Both the position numbers and the translations under genes were made by a program. A DNA stretch of 64,000 nt, taken from the NCBI GenBank assembly GCA_014706295.1, contig JACSVZ010000002.1, forward strand, positions 131,387,431 to 131,451,430, given 5' to 3'. This stretch comes from Lycocorax pyrrhopterus obiensis. Taxonomy: Eukaryota; Chordata; Aves; Passeriformes; Paradisaeidae. The notes beneath the pieces were generated by a model. That model was not told where the DNA came from, did not search any database, and was given only the letters and a program-made list of their open reading frames with translations. Positions 24,453 to 36,433 of this stretch are shown here, piece after piece; the first letter of the stretch is position 1, and each line of letters opens with the position of its first letter.

Positions 24453-27400
24453 ACCATATGTGTTTAAGCTTTATTTCTCCTTTATTCCCTTCCTCCTATA
24501 CTAGTCTCCTTAGATTGTAAGCTTTGTGGATCAGATGCTATGCCTGGACTAGTGCATCTTGTCTTGAGGGGGAAATGAAGGTAATCCTGTAATATAAATC
24601 ACAGAATCACACAAAAATATTAATTTATAACTCAAAATCTGTGTTCAGAGAACATTAAGGCTGCAAAGTCAAGCAGACAGAGATTGGAAAGACCCGGACC
24701 ACGGAGTCCTTTGCCACTTTAATTCAGTCCCTTTGCATACTGCTAATTACCTGATCATATGTTCTGTTTTTAGCTTTTTCATCACCTCATTCAGTGTTTG
24801 AAATGTGCGGTTCTAACTGATTGAGCAGTGAGGTAAAATTGGTTTTCCCCTGACTGTTCCACAGGTGAATTTACATCCTAGTTGCTGCATGCTGTTCAAA
24901 CACTGCTACTGGAAAGAAATGGTTGTTTCCACTCTACTGTAGGGGTGATGTCCATAGCTAATGGCAAACTGAGCTAGACTAAAGCAAGGTAGTTTTGACT
25001 GGGCAAAATTGAGATAGATTAAAGTGAAAAATTTAAAAACTTGGGGCATGTGATTTGAGATATACCTATTTTTTCACAGTATCCATCACCAAATAATACT
25101 TATAATTTCAAAGCCTAGGTCCTGAAGCTGAGTTTGATGCTCAGCAGTTCTGAAAAATGAGCCCAGAGAGCACCAAGCCACCTTTAACTGCAAATCACAG
25201 CCCAAGCCACTGAGCCATCTGAATCCAGATATGAACTTCTGTGGTTATGTTCAAGATACCCAAGAAGTAGAAGAGAGCTCTCCAAGATGTGGTGTGGGTC
25301 CCCATATATTCTGTGGTGAGAAACTGATTCTGTGCTGCTTCGGGTCAGCACACATCAACAGGATCCACAAATGGAGTTTTGGAATGAATTAAATATGAAA
25401 ATGAATAATGCACCTTGTTCAGCACTCACAAAGAGACCTAGTTTGAGACCACATTTAATTTCATACTCCTCTTAAATATTACATTGTCATTACACTACAG
25501 GATGGTTAAAAAAAAATCCCAGGCTATATCCTGAGACAAGCAGTGGAGGTTTTGGTAGCCAGGCAGGGAGAATCAGGAGCATCGGCCTTTGGGAAGGTAC
25601 CAGAAGCACTGAGAGCTGCAGAACAGGTGATCTGTCTGGATATTTCATGAAAGTCATCCCCTTTGACACCATTCCTTACCATCATTAAGTTTCAAAGTCA
25701 ATCTTGGGTGTATTTCTTTGGGGCTGCCATTTCCCATAAAGATTCTCCAGCTTTTCACAGCCTCTGACATACTTGCATCTGTTTGCACTCACTTTGGGCT
25801 TGGAAACATTTCTCAAGAGAAGGAGCATGTCAGGTGAATTTTTCTAAAAGAAGAGGTAGATTTCTTGAGCACAATTTCTTGGTATTGCAGGAAAAGTATG
25901 GTTTGTAAGAAATTTGTCTCCTTTCAAGCCTTTGGGCTGATTTTTTTTCCATGGGCTATGTGGCTCTAGTGTCTGCTCTGTACATGGTGTTCCCGGCTCA
26001 TCAGGCACAGCCAGACTTTGTGCATGACTCCAAGAGCCTCTGCATTTCTTGTGACCTTTGAATTCATGTCCACGCACAGAGCAGTCCCCAAGCTGCTGCG
26101 TGCTGCCTCAGCTCCAGCCTTGAAGGACTACCTGAGGTGCAGCGCCGGCTGAAGAAAAACACTGAGGCTGTTTTTGGGAGCTGCCCACAACCACCCCATA
26201 AGTTTTCCTGCTTGTAATTCACAGAATAGATGTAAGCTGTATCTGGATGATATCCCATGCCTGCACCTTTCTGGTACCTTTCAGTCCCGTATGACAATAC
26301 AAGCAAAGAGAGGGAGATGTAGGTATCAGTGTCACACGTCTTGCTCTCTTTTTGCCTCTTTTGGATCACCTGTGGGCCACGGAGCTGGTGCTGCAGCCAA
26401 ATGCTCACTAGGGATGGGGAAGGCAGAAGTCTGAAAGTGCAGAAGATTTCTGGGGAAGGAGTGTGCAGGTGACCATGTGAGCAACAGGGATGCGAAGGAC
26501 CGAAAAGCTCGGACGTGTGGCAGAGAGGAGATGAGGGAGGATGGAGTCCTTGGCATGGGGCAGGCTGTGAAAGATGTGAAGTGGGGGGGTCCACTCTAGG
26601 AAAATGGCAATTGAGAAGTTTTGGAAGGGGTCAAGGGGCAGATCAAGACCGACAGGTATAGCTGAAGGAGCAATAAGGTGTATGGCCGCCTTCCCTCATA
26701 TAGCTCAATGCTTAAGACCAGGAACAAGACTGCCAGGCCATTCAAAGGCTTTTCAGGGACACAGGGGCTCTGAGAAGCAGTTGCACAGTGAGAAACCAGC
26801 TCACACACACAAGCAGGGGGACTGGACAGCCTGGCCACCATGTGGTATACAGTGTCATGGGGCTGGGGTGCAAGGAGAAGGTGAGAATATCCCCTCTGGT
26901 CCTGTCTGAAAATTCATACTGGGAATTAAGATTCAGTGTTTGTGGCAGTCAAGAGCTCAGCTTGATCATCCCAGGAGCCCTTTCTAGCCCTTTTTCTCTA
27001 GCCTGGGCATATGTATTGCTGTACAATGCATCATCTGAGGGCATTTGCTTCATACAGCAAGCACAGCATCCCTGCCAAGCCCAGACATGGGACTGCCCTC
27101 TAAATTTGCCCTTTCTGTGCCTTTTGCTAAAGCACATGTGTGGAGGGAGATACATGGTTATCCCATGTACATGCCTCACCTTCCTGATGCCTACACACTG
27201 GTTCTCATGACCAGGATCTGCACTGGAGCTAGTTCTCCTGACTATCAACAAAAATTCTGTTGGCTTTAAGAAGAGCAGGAGTGGATGGAAGAATCTGTAA
27301 AAATCTGATTTCAGGTAAGAGGGATTTATATAACATACCACCAATTAGAAATAATTCAGCTAAATGTGAAAATTAAAATATATTCAATAAAACAATAGGA

Positions 27401-30017
27401 GGGAAGCAACTGACTTGAAACTGGACTTTTCTTCTACACTTTTCATTTGTCTATGGTTTAGAGAAAACAACCCCTCTTATTGGAGTTATCTGACTCCACA
27501 GCCACTGCAGTACATCACTACACATTTTTTTCTACTGTGTCTGGTAAGGAAGTGGAAATCTGTTACCTGGGTTTCAGGTACAAGCCAGAAGCACGACATT
27601 TAGTCACCTGCTCCTCCCATTTGTGTGTTAGATCAATGGTGTGGACCACTGTGAATTAATTGCTATTCCCTTTTATGTACTCTAGCCGGCTACAGCTGCT
27701 CAAGACACTTTTAAATATCCCAACAACTCCAGTATTGTTTGCTGACACTTTCTAAATTCTCTGCTCGGCATCTGGTTGTCGTGATAGCATCAAATGCCCC
27801 GTTTCACTTGGAGGCAGCCAGAGGCTTTGGTTAAGGGCCTGTGCAGGTGTTGCGGAAACAATCCAGGGCAATTTGAGTAGCATCTAAAAGCCCTACTGTT
27901 TATTTTTCTGTTCACATGGGCTGCTTATCACAACCACCTGGAAAATTCCACACATGCAGTTACCCCAAAATGGGGCTTTGTGATAGTGCAAGAAAAATGG
28001 TTATTTCATCTGGTTTACTAGCGATAAGTGACCAGTAGGTAAAGCATGTTTGGTGTAGAGTATGAAGGCAGAAAGACAAGAAGGAGTTTTAAATGTAAAG
28101 GGAAGATTTGTTGATATGAAAGATTAACCCAAATTTCTGCTGTTGGTGGCCAGAAACCTGCTCCCTTGCCTCAGCTCCCACCATCATCTTAGGCTTGACT
28201 GGAGTTTTGTTGTGTGAAAGTTACAGCTGGGTGCATTTGTGCCAGGGCTGTGTGTGTGTGCCAGTACTACTCGGTACACTGACAGTTTACACAGAAACAC
28301 CCTCTCACGGGTGCGGAGCACTTGCTTTCTCTGCTGCTTTTCCTTAAGCTCGGCCAAGGTGGGAGCTCTGGCTCAGTGGAGACCCAGAGGTATGCTGGGA
28401 ATAAGGAGGGTGCCTGTGTGGCTGGGAAGGGAAAGGCAGAGCACTCCAAGAGGGTGCCCAGGGCATGGTGTGCCTCTGGACGGCCACAGTATCCAAGGGG
28501 CCCAGGGGTGTGCCAGGCTGAGCTGCCAGGGCCTGCCTGCTCCAACTTTTCCGTAATAATAAACTGGAACACAAGGCAATAAATGAGGCTGAGATTAGGG
28601 TGAAGTGGCCTGTTTTCTGTGCCTGAAGCTTCATGTGGGGTCACTATCTCAGAAACAGCATAAACAAGAAACCATGAGCCAGGGAAGTAAGAGCTCTTCC
28701 CTTGCTTTCTTCTGAGGTACAGGCAAGGTCCTCTTCGCCTGTACCACATCATCTCTCAGTTCCACTTAGGTGCTTTGGGGTGGCTGAAAGGGCCCTGTGA
28801 CACCTGTCCTGCCCTTCACCAACTCTCATTGCTAGAGCAGTGCAGTACTCTACCCAGCCTTTTCCTTCCTCCTCCACCTCAGTCTCCAGCCTTTTCTTGT
28901 GCAAATATGCGTAGGGTTGTAGTCTGAGTGGCAGGAGTTGTACGGCCATTCCTGCGTGACCTGGAGCATATATACCACAGCAGCTGATGCAAATAAGGAA
29001 TAGGGAAGTTGTCCTTGTGATCCTGATAATGGGGTGTGCATGGGGATTTCCTCTCCTTGCTATATCCCTGGTGCTGCACAGACAGTGTTAAAGAACTAAT
29101 TTCTTTAAGGGCACACACCTCCAACACCTAGAGACAGTTCAGCTAGAAAGATGTCCAGGCTGAAAATCAGTGTACCAGGAAATCTAATGCAACACATTAA
29201 TGTAGTGAAATCACAGATATCTCTGGAAGTTATCCCAAAACCATTTGGATGTCATAAGAGGGTGACTTCCCTGAAGATATTCCAAACCCTCCCACAGTGA
29301 CTGGTGTGCTCATAGTAAAGCTTCCTGCACTATCACCCAGATTTTACTTTTGCTATGCGGTGTAAAACCTTTTCACTCTGCTTGGGCTCTGCTGCTTCCT
29401 TTAACATATTGCCCATTTTCACAACTGATTCAGCAGTCTCTTCCCCATGAGCTATCACATCACTAATATCTTCCTTTTTAATTGTATCTGACATTCAACT
29501 GGCATATTTTACAACCTTATCAGTGAGATTTGTGTTCTCATTTGACCTCTGTCAGAGATCAGAGAGCAGGGAATCCTTGAAAGAGCCTCAGCTCTAATGA
29601 TAAATACTGAAGAGGAGAGGCATCTTTCTGTGTGACCTCTTGCTGTGTTCTGTAAGAAACAATGCCCCCAGCCTACTATAGTCTGAGTATCTGAGTATCT
29701 ATACCCAATGCCACAGGACCCCTTGCCTTCACTGGGTTCAGCAGGCATTACCAGAACATACACAGTGCTACACAGAGTAGAACTTAAGCACCTGTTTCAA
29801 TACAAGGACTCAGATGCCTGTTCTTTCCCAGCTCTCTCTCCATTTTCCTGGTAGGGCTGAGAAATGTACCCCCAGTCAGCACCTGCCATAACACTATGAA
29901 CAAGCAAGAATTCTTCTGAAGCTTCCCAGCCACTGCTCTTGTCAAGTCTCATGGGAAAACATGCAAGAGTGGTGTGCTACCTTTGGTTTCTAAAGGGATT
30001 CACAACAACATTGGAAT

Positions 30018-30042
30018 TGTTTGTTTGTTTGTTTGTTTGTTT
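30018..30042. repeat. (TTTG)n microsatellite
   Basis: About six perfect TTTG units, flanked by unrelated sequence. Confidence 0.95.
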
Positions 30043-30638
30043 CAAATATGGCAAAATCTAGAAGACCTAAAGATTAATGGAGACTAATCCACTACAAGAC
30101 TAAGAGACTGCCCATCCTCATATTGACATCTCCTATACGGTGGATTCCTCACAGCAGAGAATCCCTTTTCTGTGCTTTGTAAGGTAAACCAGGCTTTTGT
30201 GGTGCTAGATATCTGCTCAGGGAAAGCAGGGCTCCTGGTCTCATAGCGTTTAGCCGGGTAAGGCTTCTGCACAGCCTCCATAAACGCTTTTCAGTTCCAG
30301 AAAAATACTGAGCAAGGCCTTCAGGATTTAGCCCATGAATTGTGATCCTCATAGCACACAGGGTCCCTGTGATGATCTGAATTAAAATTGTGTCACAGAG
30401 GTCTCTCCTCCTGCTTATGTTCCTGGTGGGGCAATAGTCTTAATGTTTGTAGCTCTCATATGATTGCAACTTGTTGCACAAGTAGCAATTACAGATGAAG
30501 TCTGAGCTGCCTGGCGTGTGGCTGCCTTCCTGGGTCTCGTTAGGCCTCTGTGGATAACTGGATGGATGGAATGTGCTAACAAACATATTCCCCCACACCA
30601 GGCTTGTCCTCCTGCTTGCTTACATCAGTCACATGGAG

Positions 30639-30672
30639 TGATTTGCCCTTACCCTGGAGTAAGGGCAAATCA
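30639..30672. repeat. Perfect 14-bp inverted repeat, 6-nt loop
   Basis: TGATTTGCCCTTAC at 30639-30652 and GTAAGGGCAAATCA at 30659-30672 are exact complements around CCTGGA. The arms stop abruptly, because the flanking bases do not pair. Such a clean arm match could come from a local inverted duplication or a small hairpin RNA. The stem is shorter than a typical microRNA precursor. Confidence 0.9.
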
Positions 30673-32110
30673 GGTGAGTCAGATAAAGGTCTCAAGTGTA
30701 GGATTGTCTCCAAACAGCAAATGCTGAGGTGCATCTGCACCTCACCCCTGCATAGAAGAACTTGGGAAGGGAGGGAGGGCTGGAATATAAGGAGTTTTTC
30801 TGTAGCTGTCCTGTGCAAGGCTGCCTTGCAAGGGAAGCTTCTGGAAAGCTGAAGCTATGACTCCTTACATTTTCCCGAATCACCATGAAACACTAGAGAA
30901 GATGCAAGACCAGTCAAAATTGTCCAGGTGCCCTGGAAGGGGAAAGCAGGCTGAACTGGCCGCAATGTGGTGTAGCCTACAAACCTAGCCCGTGCACATG
31001 AGCTTGTCTTTGGTCTGGGGCTGCTGGGGCTGCTGTACCCTCTTTTCTCATGCCCATTGGCAGTTTTCTGGATGTCTGTGAGGGTTATACAAACCTCACA
31101 CAAGGTGTTTGTACCAAGTAGGCACTACAAGGCTGTCCTGGAAGAGGTTGCCATTAATTTTTTTCCCTCCCTCTGATGACACATTTTCTAAACCACAAAG
31201 CTGCTTTGATCTGGACAACATTAAGAGTCCTGCTGTGCTGTGGGTTTTCCCTGTAAACCTCTTGGCAATTATGCACACTGGCAGCTATGCCTCCCCTGGG
31301 GGCCACTGCTCAGAGGTCCTCCAAATGGACCATGCCCTTTCGTACAGCTCTGGACCTTTTTTCTTCTTGTGACCTCCATACACAGAGGTTTTGCTTGTCG
31401 TTGAGCCTTGGCTGCCATGGTGGCTGCAGCTGGTAACATGCTTGAGTTTAAACCCTTCGTGTATACAGGAACTTGACCAGATGTGAGCCTCATGCTGCTG
31501 ACTTCTTCCTCACGTTCCTCCTCTGCAGCCAGGCCAGCACACAGGGATTTTGCAATCTTGTGCTACTGTTTTGTGACCCACGTGGACCAGTTGTGAAAAA
31601 TTGGCTCTGACTTGGAGTTCAGGACAGGAAAAAGGCTAATTTCATCTTATGTGTGATGATCCAGCATGGTGCTACAGTGTGCATCAGAGAAGTCATACTT
31701 GGAGGTCTGCTTATTCAAATGGAGAGTTTGGTTTCAGCTGACCTGGGTACAGTCATGTTACTGCCTGAAGGGCTGGACTGGGGTTGGATTCCAGTTTTTA
31801 AAGCAGATGGTGTATGGCAGGTTGTGTGCTAGCTTCCTGCCTGCTTCTGCCTGCAGCTGGATGTGGTCCTGGAATACACTTCTGTTAATAGCAATGAGGC
31901 AGCAGTAGAGCCAAACCATTCTGCCTGGCAGCCTGTCTGGAAGGTTGTCCCTTCTGTCCAGCTAGGAGTTTGGAGCATTTATGTAAAGACAGCAGAAGTA
32001 ATCTGTTCCAGGTTGCCTATGAGACAGCAGAAAGGAGCCAAAATGGTTTTCAGGTATAGAAAACACAGCTTTTCATGGTTTTGTTCTAGACCTCACTGGA
32101 AAGGAGGCAA

Positions 32111-32138
32111 AGTTTTCAGCTGCCACCAGCTGAAAACT
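32111..32138. repeat. Perfect 12-bp inverted repeat, 4-nt loop
   Basis: AGTTTTCAGCTG at 32111-32122 pairs exactly with CAGCTGAAAACT at 32127-32138 around CCAC. Each arm contains a CAGCTG E-box core. Confidence 0.9.
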
Positions 32139-34282
32139 GAGTGCTCTGCGGAAGTGTAATTGGTGGTGTCCATCCATTTCCCCATGGGCAGTCACCTCCA
32201 CAACCGGGCTACATGACAGCAGTCCTGGGATTCAGGAGACTGCCTGATCACCACAGGGTGTGGTGTGCCTCACCATCTCTTTTAGGGGAGTGTCAAGGCC
32301 CTTTGTGCATTATTAGACATCTCCGAGCCAGGAAGCAGCTCCCTGCCTGGGTTAGTAGCCAAGAAACCCCTTACCTTTAGCACTGGCCATCAAGTGTCAA
32401 TCAAAGGTAACAAGGACTTCAGCTCACTCTCTGAAGCATGCTGGTGCTTCATGCATTGCTAATTCTTTCTGTTCATGCCTCTCCTCACTTCAGCTGCTCT
32501 TTGCTGCAGCTCTGGATAGAGGCAAAGTGAGCAAGTTTTCTTTCTTTCTCCCATCCACTGAGTGTCTGCTCGCACTCCAAAACATGCTTTCTCTTCCATT
32601 TATCTGATTTCTAAGGAGTTCCAGTTTCTCTGAGCTCAGTTGCTTTCCTACTTCCTCTGCCCCTGCCTTTCTGGGCCATGCTCAGCCACAAGTGTGAGCT
32701 ATGCAAAATGCTTGTCTCCCATCAGGTGTAACAGATATTCCCATCATTTCTGTTCAACTCCCCTGCCAGTAATAAGGATGTAAATAATGCATGAACTGAT
32801 GCTAGATGGGGATCAGATATGCACAGCTGTGATTTGTTATGTGGTACCCTGCTTTAAGGTTGGTGAAAAGAACCAGTTTACAGCTACTTACGATTTTTGT
32901 ATTCTCTTCCCAGGAACTTTCATCTGAATGTGCTCACAAGATAGCATCTTAATTAGTCACAGTCCTTGTTTCAGGTTCTGCTTTGCTGGACTTTGTTGGT
33001 TAAACACCTGAACTTCCCAGACCAGGGTTATAGCAAAGCCCATGGGAAGCGGAGATTTTTCACTGTAGGAGGGCAAGCAGAAAGGTAAAAGGGGAGGATT
33101 GTTTTCAACTCCTTGTCTCTCCCCTCACTTAGAGTAGCTCTAAATAATACAGCCTAAATCATCTCCATTTGAGGCCTATGGACACTTTCCACCTTTGGCT
33201 GTAGAATGGAGAAAGTTCACCTGAGGATGTTAGCCTAGGAAACGAAGCAGCCATTACCTCTCCAGAACATTTTGACTGTGTCTTATTTTCAAGTTTTTGT
33301 ATTATGTGAAATGACAGCAAATCAGGCTCAACACAAGGCAAATTGTCTCTGAAGCTATCAAAATTGTCACTTTTGGACAGTTTTGTGTTCAGCTATTACA
33401 AGTATGCTTTTCTAAATCTTTTCCTGTCTTTGTTGATGTTGCTGTTTGCTCACTGAGACACATCAAAAGGCTTGCCAAGTTCCTTTTTTCTCCTGCTCAA
33501 AAGGCACCTGTGCCTCTCACTGCCTCATGCTGATCCGTTTCTAGCACACCTGACACACAAAGGTCAAACACTTTTTCTGATGCTTCTGAGCTTGTGCATT
33601 GTGAACCAGCTGATGCCTGAGAGTGTTCTTTTCACAGCCCCGGGAGGACAGGCAAGGCAGCACCCAGAGCACAGTGAGCTCAGGCTGGGACAACGTCACT
33701 TTGCAAATCATCTCGGCAGGGATGACTCAACCCTAAGGCAGGCACGTGCTTAAATGGAGGGGGACTCTCATGAAATTTCCATCCTTCCCAGGCTGGAAAC
33801 TGCAGGCAGACAGAGTAGATGTCAGATGATCAAAGACAGTGGAGATGTAACGTGTCCAGGCTGTTTAAGGTTATAAACAAGGTATTTTAGGAACAGAGGA
33901 GGGTGGAGGGCCCATCCTTCTGGCTGGTCCTCATTCTCCCTAGAACTGGGATGCCATATGGGGGACAAAGCAGGGGGCTTTGCCTCAGTGCACTGCTTCT
34001 CATGTGGGAGCAGAGGGCAAGGCTGGGGCTGCCCATTGGGCAGGAAACCAGGCCTTGAACAATGGGGTGAAGCTTGGGCACAGCACCTGTGTCATTCATG
34101 GCCCATCACAGCGTACCCGGCCTTGGTGAAGGCATCATGTACAACAATGTGGGGAGACTATTGCGATACACAGAGTTAAGCTGAGGCTGTTCATCACTTA
34201 CTTGAGTTTTTTAGGTTATGTCACTTTGCAGTTTCTAACAAGCTTCATCTCATCTTCTTGTATGTGGAACTTTTGTCCCCCA

Positions 34283-34560
34283 TGTCGTGGTTTGATGCTG
34301 GTTAGGCGCCAAACACCATGAAAAGTGGTGACTTTATTTAAGTCATTGCTTTGTTCCTAGTGGTAGCTGTAGGGTGTTGTCTCTCAAGAACTGTAAATAC
34401 AGTGTCTTTCTTTAAGTTACCATTCCTTTCTGGTGAGTCGCTTTTGGTGAACGAGGTGAATCGTTGGTGCTCATTTTTGTGCTGCTCTTTGCTGGAGTAT
34501 TGAGTGCAGACTAACACAAGCATCAGCTCAGGACCCAGGAAGGACATTCTCCTCAATGGA
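34283..34560 (-). repeat. Truncated avian ERV LTR, 3' end portion
   Basis: The plus strand begins TGTCGTGGTTTGATGCTGG, followed by GGCGCC. This is the antisense of the conserved 3' terminus of a common avian endogenous retrovirus LTR group. The element would therefore lie on the minus strand, with its CA end at 34283. I could not find the opposite end or a matching target duplication. The right boundary is uncertain and the element is probably truncated or heavily decayed. It has no coding content. Confidence 0.45.
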
Positions 34561-35067
34561 GGGCAGAGGGAACAGCCCAGCCACGCTTCTCTCCCCTAAA
34601 CATGGGCACCACTACTTGCCAAGGTGAAGACAGGGGTGGACAGAGGGGACCTGTGTGTCTCTTGTGATGAGTCTGCAAAGGAATCTAAATTTTCTTTGGC
34701 TTTGTGAGGGAGAGACGCTTCCGGCCTGAACATCTGCATCCAGGCTGCCTCTCAACACTTTGGAGGGTATTGTCTGGGGGAAAAAAAAATCAAAATCTAG
34801 AACAATAAAAGAAAAACAGTTGGAAAGATTATGAGTTGTCAGTGTCCAAAACCCAGGCAGGAGCAGAGCACACCAGCAAGCAGAACTCTGATAGTCATTC
34901 AAGGAGGCAGAATCCCTCAAGGAGATACCCCTGTGGCTCACAGCTGGGCATATGAGAGCAAGAGAGAGATTTCAGAAAGAAATACGAAAGAACTACAAGA
35001 TGTGCTGCTGGCCATTTTTTGGCTGATTTTCCTCTGTATCCCTTAGGAGGCACCTTGTTATGACATT
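34561..35067. other. Spacer between LTR fragments, nothing recognised
   Basis: Ordinary sequence with a short A-rich stretch near 34781-34820. It may include the unrecognised remainder of the truncated LTR to its left. Confidence 0.5.
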
Positions 35068-35721
35068 TGTCCTGGGGTGACTGTATGACACTGTATTCCC
35101 TATCATCTACTTATTGTCCAGACATGAGTTTCTGTACCTTTAAGCTGGGTCCGAGAGAAAGAGGCGGGGAAGCCGAGCGAATTCTTCAGCGTGGTTTGTG
35201 TTCAAGAACTCACAGACTCCCCTGTGCTCTCACCGCTGCAGAGCCAAGGGAGCACCTTCCTGCTTTTAGCCAGCTTTCAGCTCTGTTTCTCAGGAGAGAG
35301 ACACGGAGAGTTAAAATTCTTTGGTTTTTAGCTAGCCTGTTAGCTGAAGCAAGGAATTTTCCTGGGACTGTGGCTTCTTCTTCTTCTCCTGGAACTGTTC
35401 AGGTTTGCTCCGGTCTGGAACCCCACGGCCGGGAGGCCCCACACCGCGGCCTGGAGGGGCCCACGCCGCACCCAGCTCCGGAGAGAGCAGAGCCACACCT
35501 ACAGAAAGGACTCTGAATCTGCCAGGTCTTCTCCACAGCGAGAGGTTTCATTATTTAGCATTATTCATTCTCTTGTGCCTGCGTGCACCCTGCTTGTTAA
35601 ATAAACAGCTTTTTTCACTTTCCTCCAAGAAATTTCTTTCTGAACCTGGTGGGGAAAGGGCTGCTGAAACCTGCCTTCTATTAGAGGGATGTTTCCTCCT
35701 AATTTATCTCAAACCGAGACA
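35068..35721 (+). mobile_element. Solo ERV LTR, plus orientation, ~654 bp
   Basis: It starts TGTCCTGGGGTGAC and ends AAACCGAGACA, so it has TG...CA termini. A polyadenylation signal AATAAA lies at 35600-35605 in the 3' part, as expected for an R region. Flanks are ACATT (35063-35067) and ACATC (35722-35726), a 5-base duplication with one mismatch. No internal gag, pol or env sequence, primer-binding site or polypurine tract adjoins it, so it is a solo LTR. It contains a 149-codon frame (35067-35516) that I regard as chance. It shares an 80-base block and overall order with the minus-strand LTR at 35798-36433, so the two belong to related families. The family name is not assigned. Confidence 0.85.
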
Positions 35722-35797
35722 ACATCTCAGCAGCAAGAGGCATTACCTGGATGCTATTTATCTGTGGTCATTAAAAATCCCTTTTTAACTTTGTTGA

Positions 35798-36433
35798 TGT
35801 GCCGGTTTGGCCAAAATCTAGCAATATATCCTCTGAGAGAAAAACAGGTTACAACCACTCTCTCCCCCACCAGGTTGGGGAAAAAAGGAAATTTTCCTTG
35901 AAGGAAACTGAAAGAGATAAAAACTATTTATTTAACAAACACACAGGAAAAGGATAATAATGCTAAATAATAAAACTCTCGCTGTGGAGAGAAACCTGGG
36001 AAGATTTCAGAGTCCTTCTGTAGGTGTGGTCTTTCTCCTCCTTGGAGCTGGGTCAGCGAGGGCCCACTCCCGGGCCTTGAGGAAAAATTCTCCCGATGTG
36101 TTCTGATGTTGTTGAAACAGTCCAGAAGAGAAGAAGGGAAAAACCAAAGTCCCAGGAAACAAAGTTCAGCTCTCCATCTCATGCCGGAGAAAAAAAAACC
36201 TGAAAAAAGCTGGCTGAAGAAGCAAGAAGGGTGCTTCCTCCGTGCTACCACAGCTGGAGAACGCAGAGGAGTGTATCTCTGTGTCCTTGAGAAACTGCTT
36301 TGAAAAGTTCGTTTGGGTTTTTTTTTTCCTCCCCTCTCAAGCTCAGTTTAAAGGCACAGAAAAGGTACAAAATTAATTTTTTTTGGCATAGAGCCATGGT
36401 AGGAGATACACATCATAGAGTCACCCCAAGATA
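35798..36433 (-). mobile_element. Solo ERV LTR, minus orientation, ~636 bp
   Basis: Read on the minus strand it begins TATCTTGGGGTGACTCTATG at 36433, homologous to the start of the neighbouring plus-strand LTR (TG decayed to TA). It ends CCGGCACA at 35798. AATAAA lies at 35932-35927. Flanks are GTTGA on both sides (35793-35797 and 36434-36438), a perfect 5-base target duplication, which fixes both ends. No retroviral interior adjoins it. The block 35955-36035 is the inverted counterpart of about 35490-35570 in the other LTR. Distinct target duplications show that the two inserted independently. Confidence 0.88.

Larger units (their letters stand above)
23861..34282. other. Gene-poor stretch with microsatellites and short inverted repeats
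   Basis: No recognisable gene. There are TA-rich arrays near 24.3-24.45 kb, a TTTG microsatellite near 30.0 kb and two perfect hairpins near 30.65 and 32.1 kb, all listed separately. Frames reach 176 codons (26064-26594, minus) and 161 codons (28267-28752, minus) in locally GC-richer DNA, but neither shows a domain or splice-bounded structure. Confidence 0.6.

Noticed and set aside
35067..35516. A 149-codon frame as a possible retroviral or host gene.
   Set aside because: It lies wholly within a solo LTR apart from its first base and has no recognisable retroviral protein motif.
35722..35797. The 76-bp spacer as the interior of one provirus with inverted LTRs.
   Set aside because: The LTRs have different target duplications and opposite orientation, and the spacer lacks a primer-binding site or polypurine tract.
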